This document shows positions 36,957-51,570 of a stretch of DNA of 64,000 bases, in pieces. Each line of letters begins with the position of its first letter. The first letter of the stretch is position 1. The notes below the pieces were generated by a model. The model had not been told where the DNA came from, made no database searches, and was given only the letters and a program-made list of their open reading frames with translations. Position numbers and translations under genes: made by a program. This DNA is from Oncomelania hupensis. Taxonomy: Eukaryota > Mollusca > Gastropoda > Littorinimorpha > Pomatiopsidae. The DNA lies in contig CM072516.1 of assembly GCA_036898135.1 (NCBI GenBank), forward strand, positions 59,621,740 through 59,685,739, written 5' to 3'.

Positions 36957-39900
36957 ATGGAAGAAATAGCAGTTGAACCTTTGGGAATGAAAACCTTGGT
37001 GTATGCCGTGATCAACAACATTCCAAATATTTATCGATCAGCAGACTTGAGAAAGTTTTTCTCTTCCTTCATTGAAACGGGAGGATTTCATTGCTTTCAC
37101 TTTCGTCATCGTCCAGAACTTCAGTCGGTAAAAAAGAGTGTGCAGCAGGGATCCGGTCAAATGGATAAATCTACTCTATTGACGGACATCAAAACATTTT
37201 GCTGCATTGTCAGGCTAACAGAGCAGAAGTTTATTGAGTTTAGTAGAACATACCATCAGAGAAACTGGCAGGATAACAAAATAAATTCAGTTGCCAGCAA
37301 ATGCCTGATTTCAAGGTTTGTCCAGTTTTTGAAGTTACTTAGATGAACATTTTTACTGCTAATGCTATACGTACCATTACCTTGATGCAACTATTTGCCA
37401 AGACGGCAAGAGTATTTTGATCACGGAGGGTAATAATTCAGAAGAAACAAAAAAATCTACTCAAAGTCAAACTGTAGACTATCCTATCCTATCCTGTCAC
37501 GTAAGGTAGTAGGGGCACCACAGATGATCGTTTAACCAGCATACTCCACCTTTCTCTGTCCTCAGCAGCCCTGATGGCTTCGCTCAGTTCGTTCTCGAAT
37601 GTTCTCCTCCCACCTCTTTTTCGGTCTCCCTCTTCTTCTACCTCCTTGCACTGTGCCTTGCAGAATGGTCTTTGCAATGTATATTGTGTCTGGGACACTC
37701 TCTTCACGGACTTGTGAGACAAAATCTTCTACCCCTCCCTATTATAGTATTAATATAAGTGTAAAGTAGACCACAATATATTTTGTTTTATGCCATTGCA
37801 GTACTATTTACAAAACATATTTTATAAACAATTTTCAATACGACAATAGTGAGATCATTTTCAACCATCCTGTACAATTAATACACATACACACAATATA
37901 TACATTTAATTCTAGCTTACCTGTAAACAGTAAAGGCTGTATAGTGTATTAGACCCATTCGGTGTATGTTTTTGCACGACACATAAATTGGGATCTAGAG
38001 CTAAATTTAGCTTAGCTTAATGAATACTTGACATATAATACATTTTAATTGCTAAAAATATGTTTCATTCTGGATGTCACATAGACTATGATGCTGATGG
38101 ATTTATCCGACTTAAGGAGATGACATCATTTTCTAAAGTACTAGTGTAAAACTAAAAAGATAATGCCATTTTTAGATCTGGCAGAAAGTAGACTGTGAAA
38201 CGCCAATACACTCGGCATGCCCTGTAGCCAGTTTAGGCTCATTTCCTTCCCCAACCCCCACCTGTTTGGCACTGCTCTCAAGGCTGCTGAGCTTTAGCAG
38301 AGAAGTTAGCCTGATTTTATGCCCGCATGGGTGAAGAATAAAATCCCTCCTCCCAGCCACAATCATTTTTTTAAAAATCACAAATCTCAGATACAGTGAA
38401 TGATTTCTGGTCGATCATCTTTCACGCTGTCCAAATAGAAAAATAGATCAAATAGATTTTGTTCCATGTGTATTTTATGAATTTACCTTTCATAGCAGAA
38501 TTTACCTTTCCGTTTACATTTGTGTTTCAGGCTGAAGATCTCACCACCAGTTGATGGTTCAAGTAGCAGTAGAGAAAGCAGCATTCAGCAGCAGAGCTCC
38601 GCAGTTGCAAAGTACCAGACACGAGGAGACAAGCAGCGCATCCCACAAAACCGAGAAGAGTTCAAAGAAGATGACTTACTCAAACTTCCGGAGTTGCGGC
38701 CCCCTAGCTTGATGCCCAACGGCAACGTAGGCACTCCCACCCTGTTCTTCATGAAGCTGATCCAGGAGTGTAGGCTTCCACCATCCATTATTAAAAAGCT
38801 GCAGCTAGACTTTCCCAAGTCAAGAGGCAAGGGGAAGTATGGCAGCGTACCTTTTGACTATCAGACTAAAACTTCAGTGAAGCATGGTGACAGTACACTA
38901 AGCACAGCTCATTCTGCACCCGGAACTTTAAAAAAGAGTAAGGCAGCCAATGGCACACACAATTCACAGATAATTCCTGAAACTGTGACAGTGAGTGACA
39001 GCGATTCATCACCTCAGGATGATTTAGTGAGCAGTTCTGCAGACAGAGAAACCCCTGCACTAGCAGTGGTGTTAAGTGACACAGAAAATGAAGCCCAGGC
39101 AGGTGGATGTTCTTTCAGGACTAGTGAGCCAACAGGGGTCCGCCAAACTGAAACATCACAAACAGACAGTGGGAGGGAGCCAGCAGTGGATTTCAGGGAG
39201 AGGCGACGACTCAGAAAGCTAGAAAAACAAGAGAGGCGGAAGCTGATGGCAGAGAGAATCGAAGAAAATATGATAGAGTTTGAGAAAGCCGGGTCTGAAT
39301 CAGAGGATGACAATGATACGTGTGAGGAGTGGGAGCGCCATGAAGCCATGTACGATGATGTGACAAACCAGGGAAGAAACAACGACAGACTGTTTGAAGA
39401 GGAGATGGAGGTGGTGTGGGAGAAGGGTGGTAGTGGGTTAGTCTTCTACACAGATGCTCAGTACTGGGAAGAAAAGGAAGGGGACTTTGATGAACAAACA
39501 GCAGATGACCTGGATGTCGATATGAGTGCCTATTACGAGCAAGGTGCTGGTGACCCAGACATTCGGGACTTTCTTACCATTCGACGAGAACAGCGGCGAC
39601 GACGTGGTGTTGAAAAGACAGACAGGTATTCAGCTGGCATTGGCAAGTTTGAGCGTCACACCAAAGGGTTTGGTAGAAAAATCATGGAGCAACAGGGCTG
39701 GATGGAAGGGACTGGACTGGGGTCTTCAGTGAAGGGCATATCGGATGCTCTGGACACTGAAGGTCAACACCCAAGAAACAGAACAGGGCTTGGTTATCGT
39801 GGAGAGAAACTAGTGAAGAACGCATATATATCAGCTGCAAAGAAACAAAGAGCTGAAGGAGATGTGATAATTTCCACAATTTATGACAATCCATCAGAAA

Positions 39901-39971
39901 CAGACTCTGTGGAAACTTTGCACAGGCGTAATGACCCATCATACATAAAACACAGAAATAGAATAAACTAA
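36957..39971 (+). CDS. GPATCH3: G-patch domain-containing protein 3
   Basis: GPATCH3 is a nucleic-acid-linked G-patch protein; the human one dampens RIG-I/MAVS signalling (family knowledge). Two exons, 36957-37315 and 38531-39971, join in phase to 599 residues; human is 525. Exon 1 encodes the RRM-like N-terminus (VINNIPNIYRSADLRKFFSS, then CFHFRHRPE). Exon 2 has LPELRPPSLMPNGNVGTP, CRLPPSIIKKLQLDFPK, a long acidic/Ser-rich insert that accounts for the extra length, WEKGGSGLVFYTDAQYWEE, FDEQTADDLDVDMS, and the G-patch at about residues 493-545 (FERHTKGFGRKIMEQQGW, GTGLGSS, GLGYRGEKL). ISTIYDNP near the end is also conserved. An in-frame ATG at 36888 would add 23 residues; I prefer 36957 because it fits the human start better. 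The intron holds an antisense RTE fragment. Confidence 0.95.
37478..37678 (-). mobile_element. Short, internally deleted RTE 3' fragment
   Basis: The (TCCTA)n tail at 37478-37495 is followed by the last ~180 bp of the RTE coding region with small deletions (part of the tail-adjacent GGAGGTCG segment and of the TGLTL segment are missing). Antisense in the GPATCH3 intron. Confidence 0.9.
37740..38520. other. Remainder of GPATCH3 intron 1
   Basis: AT-rich, no exon or bounded repeat seen. The acceptor is TGTGTTTCAG at 38521-38530. Confidence 0.6.
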
Positions 39972-40600
39972 AACAGTAGAACTAGACTTAAACTTAAAGT
40001 GCAGCTTTATGCTTTTTGAAATTGATGGTAGCGTTTTTTTTTTTCAGGAAATAAGGGTGAAGTAGAAGGGAGGAATGCAACCAGATGTGTAACAAGTTGC
40101 ATATAATTGTGATACAGTATGATGATTCATGGTTACACATTTTTGTGGCTCTAGCAAAGAGAATTCATTGCCATGAAATGAAAGCACTTACCCTTGTCAT
40201 CAATTGTTGAGTAAAATCCTCTTGGGAACTGAAATCTTGTTACTGACTTGTCTGGCTAGTGACCTTTTCTTGGTGTTGACCAGTCCCATTCTGTGTTCAG
40301 TCAATGAATTATGATTCTTTCCAATTTATTTTTAGACTTGTGATAAACGCTGCAGGCAAGTAACTTGCTTCTCTGGTCACTGAAATGAAATATCCTAATG
40401 ATAATTATTAGGGGTTTCATCCTGCATTGAAAATGATTAATGAAATTCCTTCCTTCTTAAATATATTGTTCATTTGTTGAGAGGGTACAGTTGTTTTTTT
40501 CAGTCGAGATATAATATTATGGTCTGTAAATGAGTAATGAAACATTTCACTGCAGCGTTTCAATAAAATGTAATTTATTATTAAGTATTCTATTTCTCAG
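39972..40600 (+). other. GPATCH3 3' UTR
   Basis: Follows the TAA at 39969-39971. A well-placed AATAAA lies at 40562-40567 and probably ends the transcript. Confidence 0.65.
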
Positions 40601-42272
40601 TCGTTATTTTGTTTTAATGAGCAGCTCTTTGAGCAGGTAAAGTAATGTGTAAGAACAATCCATGTTCAAAAGAACACCACTGTAGCTGAGTAACGGAAGT
40701 GTGACTTGTGCATCCACTCCAGTTATATACAACTATGTTTTAACATATATATACTAGTCTGATTTACCGTCTACAAAGTGTGACACAGACAGAGCAAAGT
40801 GAAACAAGACATGAAAACAACACAAAGGTATAATTTACTCTCAAATCATTCTAAAAATCTATGTGGTCGATTTTCGGCCACCCTTGAGCAGTTTATTTAA
40901 CGAGTATTAGTGTACATGTATAACTTCACACAATGTCACAAATAATAGTTGAACAAATCTTGAATGTTTGCATGCTTTTAAGCACTGAATATAAGGCAAT
41001 CAAAATAATACATGTAGACTCATACACAGCACAACCAAAACATAAGTAAATGAAACTGTGGGGATATTCTTATAAAAATCAGCTGTACATAACCCTCACA
41101 TCAAAAGGCCTAAACACAGAATTTGCAAACCCTACAATAAGCAGTAATAATGGAATTATAAAGGCCTTTTTAATTACTAATTTTAAAATAAAATTTAAAA
41201 TGTAAAAAAATGAATTTTTATTTATTTAAAATTGTTTTTTATAATAGAAATGCTCTTGAAGACACTAAAACAAATGTTTGATAATTACCAGTAAAATGGA
41301 ATTATATAACTGGTATGATAAATAGACTGAGGATGAAGCCTTCAGAAATGTCATATCAAATATATAAGAAAATTATATAAATGTACACAAATAAAATGTA
41401 CACCGGGAACTAATACAAAAAATGTACATAACTTCACAGCATCACGAATTAAAAAAAAAATTAAACATTTAGACATAAACAAGTAGCATTTACCATTGAA
41501 AATGGCATCCCTTATGTCAGACATGAAAGTAAATAAAAAAATTAAAAAAATTATTGAAGTACAACCCTAAAAAAAATCTCAAAGTACATGAAATCACAAC
41601 ACTTTTCCAATTTTTTTTAAATGAATAAGTAAAAATACTGGGTTCTTACTTGTACAGTAATGAAAAAAGTACAAACTAAAACTAAATAAAGTTAAACAAA
41701 ACATTTAACACCTTTTGTTTGATTTAGCTTAAAGATATATATAAAACATAATCTCAAAAACTGTATGCACTATCATTTTCCAAATTAAAGATAAACTGGA
41801 CCAATTCAATAGCCAATAGGACCTAAACAGTCCTGGTATTCCTGTAAAAACTTACGTTATTAAAGCTGCAGTGAGCTACTACTTCTGCTGGAAATATATG
41901 ATGCATTATACAAGAAAAATAAATGTAGTACATAACTTCACAACAGAAAATAAGCATAAACACTTTAAAACACATAAACTGCTTTACCGATAGCTTCATA
42001 CACAAACACTTATGCTTATGCACACAAAATACTCCCCCCAAAAATCCAAATTACCAACTTACACAATTTTAAAAAAAAACACCTTTGATGCACTAAAATA
42101 CTGAAGTAAATACTAAACAATAGCTTTTCTTGCATTCTATATTACATGAAGTAAAAAAACCTGCATTACATGTTATTGAATTTGTAAACAATTGACCTCT
42201 TTTCCTGAATCATGCAATAATCCTTGAACACTTTTATTATGTCCCCAATTTCCACTTCCCACGGCCAACTTC
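40601..42272 (-). other. AT-rich region, possibly 3' UTR of the small minus-strand gene
   Basis: No coding signal on either strand. If the four-exon minus-strand gene is real, its 3' UTR would run into this region from 42272 and converge with GPATCH3. Confidence 0.35.
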
Positions 42273-43689
42273 TTAGAGGTGCATGCCCCAGGTGCCTTCA
42301 GGAGTGAGCTGTGATTCTTACAACAAAAGAGTTTTGAAAAAATCACTTAGATTCAAGGGAGTTTAAACCAAGCCAAGAAATGTATCGTGTTCATTATAAA
42401 AGTGAAATGCTAGAGATGCAGACAAAACAACTTACCTGTGCAACATGGCTGAACACTTTCTTGTTCTTTGGCAAACCTACCAGAACAAAATCTCCTTCGG
42501 GTATTGCCTGATCTTAAAAACATTAAGGAAAATCGTGCATCTTAAAACTCTAGAAACAGTGTACAATGATAAAGCAATCATTGAAGCTATAACATTTATT
42601 TCACATTGGCAAAGGGTTGTTTTTTTTCTTTAAAAAAACAAACTGTATACAGGCAATCCTATCCTATCCTATTCATAACTCGAAGGTCATTGGGGCACCA
42701 CAGATGATTGTTTAATCAGCGTACTTCATCTTTCTCTGTCCTCAGCAACCCTCATCCCGACAGGAAGTCCTACTCAGTGTCAAGCCAGTTCATTCTCGAA
42801 AATGTCATCCTCCCACCTCTTTTTCTGTCTCCCTCTTCTTCTGCCTCATTGCACCGTGACTTGCAGGATGGTCTTTTGCAAAGCCTGATGCTCTGGTGAT
42901 GTGGCCCTACCGTCAGAGTTTCTGTTTGTTCACCACTGTGAGCCCAATGGCTTGTATGATGGTCTATCGGACTTTATCATTGATGATGTGCCGAGGATAG
43001 GAAATGCCCAGAAGTCTTCTGTAGCACCCCATTTCCATGCTTTGTATTCTTCGTTGTACCCCATCTCCATGCTTTGTATTCTTTGTTGTAGATCTGCTGT
43101 GATGGTCCATGTTTCGCAAGCATATAGGAAGATGGAGATGACAAGGGAGCGCAGCAGCCTTACCTAGGAATGTAGACTGATGGTCCTGTCTTTTTAAATG
43201 GTTTTCAACCTTGTCAGGGCAGCAGTTGTTTGTGAGATCCTGGAGAGGACTTCCTGTCGGGACGCATTGTCTGATACAATGGCTCCTAAATATTTGAAAC
43301 TATGCACTGAATCAGAAATTTTGTCTTTATGAAAGTGAGCCAGTAAGCTAACTGGTGAATTTTCACATAGAAGCCAAACCAAGAATAGAAAATCACCTGA
43401 CGAATCGTTTAAGCTGTGGCAGTTTTATCCAGATGTATATAAATAAATATGAAACGAACAACTATAAACATCACACAAGAAACATACATAAACCATTAAG
43501 TTTCAGAAAAAATAAATAAACAGAAAAAAATAAATAAAATAAGGGAGGTGAGGAGTGGAGATCAGGAATAAGAAATGTTGTCTTCATGAAAGTGAGCAAG
43601 TAAGCTAACCGGTGAATTTTCACATAGAAGCCAAACCAAGAATAGAAAATCACCTGACGAATCGTTTAAGCTGTGGCAGTTTCATCCAA

Positions 43690-43724
<35 letters not shown>

Positions 43725-43800
43725 AATCTGAAACGAACAACTATAAACATCACACAAGAAACATGCACCTGACGAATCGTTTAAGCTGTGGCAGTTTCAT

Positions 43801-43889
<89 letters not shown>

Positions 43890-43916
43890 TATATATAGAT
43901 ATATAGATATAGATAT

Positions 43917-44008
<92 letters not shown>

Positions 44009-45737
44009 CTGAATTGAACAACTATAAACATCACACAAGAAACATGCATACACCTTTAAGTTTCAGAAGAAAGAAATAAAAGGAGGGAGGTGAGGAGCGG
44101 AGATCAGATTTTCACATTTAAAATAAAATACCATACTTTTTGTAATTCATCTCCTTTCATTTCAGGCTGCCGTTTCCGCCAATCACGCATGCTCCTTGAG
44201 CCTGTTTTTGTTTCTGCAGAGTCTTCAGACCTTTTCTTTTCTAGTGCCTGCCTCGTGATGTTTATATCCTCTTTTGCAGCCTTTCTTGATCGATAAGCTG
44301 TCTTGACACTTTCCCTGCCGCTCTCTTTTATTAACAATGCAACAAACACATGATTTTAATAATAACAATGCAATAAGAATATAAGAGTAAGTAAAATGTA
44401 TCACTTTATTTTAAGTTATGTAATCAAAGAGTCTTTGTGAAAAATATTAATGAAAATGAAACAAACAATAAACCTAGGTACCTGTTTTTTTTTATTTTGA
44501 TCCTCTGTACTCTTTTAGCGTAGATCATGTAAACGCTGATGTTCTTTAGCCCTGAAATCTTTGAATGCTGTCTCCCCCTCACCCCTCTCCTGCACCCCAT
44601 ATTCCTTAAACTTAGCAATTATTATCAAAAGTGTATTTGTATTCCCGCTTTACCCACAGCATATACCCAAATGTACGTGCAAAATGGAACAATATATTTA
44701 ACATAGTAAAGCTTTGAATAAAATATATAATTATGGTAAGATAATTGTAATGTAAACATGAATAAATGAATGACCACACAATCATGTGTTGTTCTTTTAT
44801 TTGAATACACACTTACAGTGACAAATAAACGATGTAAACTATAAGGTTCGCAAATATTAAAAATAAGCTTTAAAATGTACACATATCCTGTCCCGTAACT
44901 CGTAGGGGCACCACAGATGATCGTTTAACCAGCGTACTCTATCTTTCCCTGTCCTCAGCAACCTTGATGGTTTCGCTCAGTGTCAAACCGGTCCATTCTC
45001 GAATGTTGTCCTCCCACCTCTTTTTCGGTCTCCCTCTTCTTCTACCTCCTTGCACTGTGCCTTGCAGGATGGTCTTTGCAAGACCTGATGATCTGTGGGT
45101 TCAAGCACTGAATAGAATAGACCCAACGTTTCCCGGCGTGTCGTATGAGGCGACTAACAGGGGTGATTCCAGCACGGCATCACTGGGCGAAAGTCTTCTA
45201 CCCAGAAGTCACCAGACGCTTTCTGCCAGGTAGTCACTGGGGCTTCCTATGATGTTATTATTTGGCAATGTAGGCATTTTATATGTATGTGTTTTGTTTA
45301 TATTTTATAATGATGTTTGTATTCTATTTTGTTTTTGTAAACGGGGGCTTCGATAAATTAGATTATAGCCTCAGCATCCCCTGCGTGGGATGTCTTTATT
45401 GTAAAGTGACCAGCTGGTGAAGTGACTTCAGTGTTCCCACTAGGGTTGTTTTGGCGGATCTTTTATGCGAATCAGAGGTGAGTCCTCTGTCAGCGAAGTT
45501 GTGGTCTTGATTTTGTGGTCCTGATTTGGCTCTTAGCAGTCCGCTGGACCCTGTAAGCAATGAATAACTAACTAACCCTTTAAAATGCCACACAAAGTGT
45601 GCATGTGATCCTTTAGGCTTCAAAATATTAAATTTTAAAAATATATTTTAATATAATAGACTTGGTTCAAAAGATAAGAAGTTCTTACCATTAAAAAGCT
45701 CATTCATTTTTCCATCAATCGATGTGAACATTTTCAT
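42273..45737 (-). CDS. Uncharacterised four-exon small basic protein
   Basis: I do not recognise this family. I assembled it from splice signals with agreeing phases: exon 1 45737-45689 ([16 protein letters not shown], donor G|GTAAGA, phase 1), exon 2 44324-44137 ([20 protein letters not shown], ending GDELQK, donor GTATGG, phase 0), exon 3 42507-42436 ([17 protein letters not shown], ending FSHVAQ, donor GTAAGT, phase 0) and exon 4 42308-42273 ([11 protein letters not shown], stop). Total 114 residues. The middle is a Lys/Arg/Glu-rich, probably helical segment with [13 protein letters not shown]; the C-terminal part looks like a small beta-barrel strand set. A TGACGTC sequence lies about 75 bp upstream of the start. 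Introns contain RTE, 0.7-kb-family and (TA)n repeats, so a decayed mobile gene is an alternative. Exon 4 is the weakest call. Confidence 0.5.
42656..43315 (-). mobile_element. Diverged 5'-truncated RTE copy
   Basis: From a (TCCTA)n tail at 42656 to a segment equal to [13 protein letters not shown]. It has an internal duplication of the CATCTCCATGCTTTGTATTC segment (43029-43093) and many frameshifts, making it one of the older copies. Confidence 0.88.
43318..44106. repeat. Tandem duplication of about 258 bp with expanding (TA)n cores
   Basis: GTGAGCCAGTAAGCTAAC-type sequence at 43336 recurs at 43594, and CACCTGACGAATCGTTTAAG occurs at 43395, 43652 and 43766. Each block continues to AACAACTATAAACATCACAC. 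Between them sits a TA tract that is a few units in block 1 (about 43435), about 20 units in block 2 (43690-43723) and about 100 units in block 3 (43803-44005). The third block is 5'-truncated. Confidence 0.85.
44885..45095 (-). mobile_element. RTE 3'-end fragment, part of a chimeric insertion
   Basis: Minus-strand last ~210 bp of the RTE, breaking off at GACCTGATGATCTGTGGG, where an opposite-orientation RTE 5' end begins. Confidence 0.88.
45096..45575 (+). mobile_element. Chimera of RTE 5' end and 0.7-kb family 3' half
   Basis: 45096-45212 matches the first ~116 bp of the RTE at 25998 (GTGGGTTC, then CCCAACGTTTCCCGGCGTGT, then GAAGTCACC). It joins directly to GACGCTTTCTGCCAGG, inside the 0.7-kb family, which continues to CCGCTGGACC and an (ACTA)-type tail by about 45575. 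Confidence 0.85.
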
Positions 45738-47158
<1,421 letters not shown>

Positions 47159-47339
47159 ATATATATATGTGTATATATATGTATAATATGTATATGTGTG
47201 TATATATATGTATGTATATAAAATAATGATAGTAATAATAATTAATAATAGTAAATAATAAATATTTTTAATATTATTGTTCAGCTTTGAATTATTATTC
47301 ATGAGCAGTGTTCTTGAGCTTTAATCTTTTGGTTTTTAA

Positions 47340-47695
47340 CCTTTTAGACATGTATTGATTATTGTGCTAGGTCCTGTTATTTGAACTGCTCTCATCAGGG
47401 AACTGTAGTTTAACTGAATAGGTATATAAAGACTTGATGTGATTTTTTTAAATACATGGCTTGATAAAGATTTGAATAAAAATCGAAATATTGCCTCAGA
47501 CCTCAACTTGGGTGTTGCTGTTTGTTTTGTTCACCTCATAGTCTATACTGATGGTTAGGTCGCACTAGGACTATGCTTTATTTGTTTGTTATGTATCTTG
47601 TGCATGCGTGCCGCTGATCTAAAGCATTCTTTGTGTCATGTATACTGTAACTGTATGTATGTCACTTGGCGAATAAATCTTGAATTGAATTTAAT
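47340..47695 (+). mobile_element. Retroposon 3' end with (TTGAAT)n tail
   Basis: Ends GGCGAATAAATCTTGAATTG then AATTTAATT at 47663-47695. An AATAAA followed by a short TTGAAT-type tail is common in non-LTR elements. The left limit is a guess. Confidence 0.45.
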
Positions 47696-47699
47696 TCAC

Positions 47700-48395
47700 A
47701 CACAAACACACACATTGTATGTTGTATGTATTGTTGTTAAAACATTGACTAGTATAGTATGAACAAAAGTTATGAAATGGCATAAGAGTCAGCAGCAAAA
47801 ATTTATTATTTTCATAAAAATTTCTACATTTTTGTACTGTTTGAACAAAATGATGTTCAAAAGATGACAAGCTTCATGATGCTGGGTAGATTCAACATTT
47901 TTCAATCGTATAGGAAAAAGCTGGTGGATGGTGAGGTCTCTTTATTTTCTGCCATCCCAAAGTTCAATGAAAAAAAAAGTGCAATATCATTGCCATGATC
48001 CATACTTCTAAATGTTATTAAATAATCATAATTTTTCATCAGTGAGATAAGTATAGGAGATGGGGGTGATCACCACGAAATAACTTTTACTGAAGTATAA
48101 AGAGATATAATATACTACTTCTGTTCAATATAATGCTTTAAAATTACTTTATTTCTGTTCAAATTTATTTTAACTTTCAGTCAAATTATTTATTAATTTA
48201 TTTGTTTTTATGTAGCAACTTTCCAGATGATGCTGGCAAATAGGGGATCTAATTGAAGCTGCCTGAGGCACTTACTTGACCTTTACACTACTATATCTAG
48301 GTGTGCAACTTGAGCATTATTCTTAATTCTGAATAATCATCACACAACTGGTGAGCTCTAAGATTAAAAAGTCAGTTCATCATGGGTAAGGTCAA
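47700..48395 (-). other. Probable DOHH 3' UTR and flank
   Basis: Downstream of the DOHH stop on the minus strand. TTTATT at 48148-48153 gives an AATAAA on the minus strand about 245 bases after the stop. Confidence 0.5.
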
Positions 48396-51077
<2,682 letters not shown>

Positions 51078-51570
51078 GTTTATGCAACTTTGCTCTTTGA
51101 CTCGACCACCATGTGCTTCCGGGGATCTCTCAGTTTTCAATACTCTTACAAAACTTTGGTGTGTGTGTGTGTGTTTGTTTTCTTCTTCCTTTCGATTGAG
51201 CTATTATTCAAAATGTATTTCCATAATGGAATATAATTTTAAGTGTGTCAATTAAAAGTATACAGAAAGTCGAATAAATACTATAAACTTGCATTTATTA
51301 TCCAAGGGAAACGAATCCTCCCATTGTTGCAGTTTGTAGATTCTGTCAGCAGAAGAGTGATCAAGGAACTGATGGGTGTCATTTACACATAGAGAAATGT
51401 TAAAGTAATCTCAGGTATGGAAATATAATAATTGCAACTTTGGTGTGTCCTACGGGAGTATGCAAACGATATATTTTCTTTTGAGCTTAAAAGTGCATGG
51501 TATACGTATCGATCTTTAATTTCAAGTCCACTTAATGTGTATCCCGCTGCCATTCTCTCATCTTTTGCCT
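51078..51570. promoter_or_regulatory. Presumed shared promoter of DOHH and the membrane-protein gene
   Basis: About 490 bp between the DOHH start (minus strand) and the candidate first coding exon of the plus-strand gene, free of bounded repeats. Promoter role is inferred from the divergent layout; the plus-strand start is itself uncertain. Confidence 0.4.

Noticed and set aside
43750..44049. Open frames of (YI)n over TA tracts here and at 34009 and 46853
   Set aside because: Translation of (TA)n microsatellites; no coding meaning.
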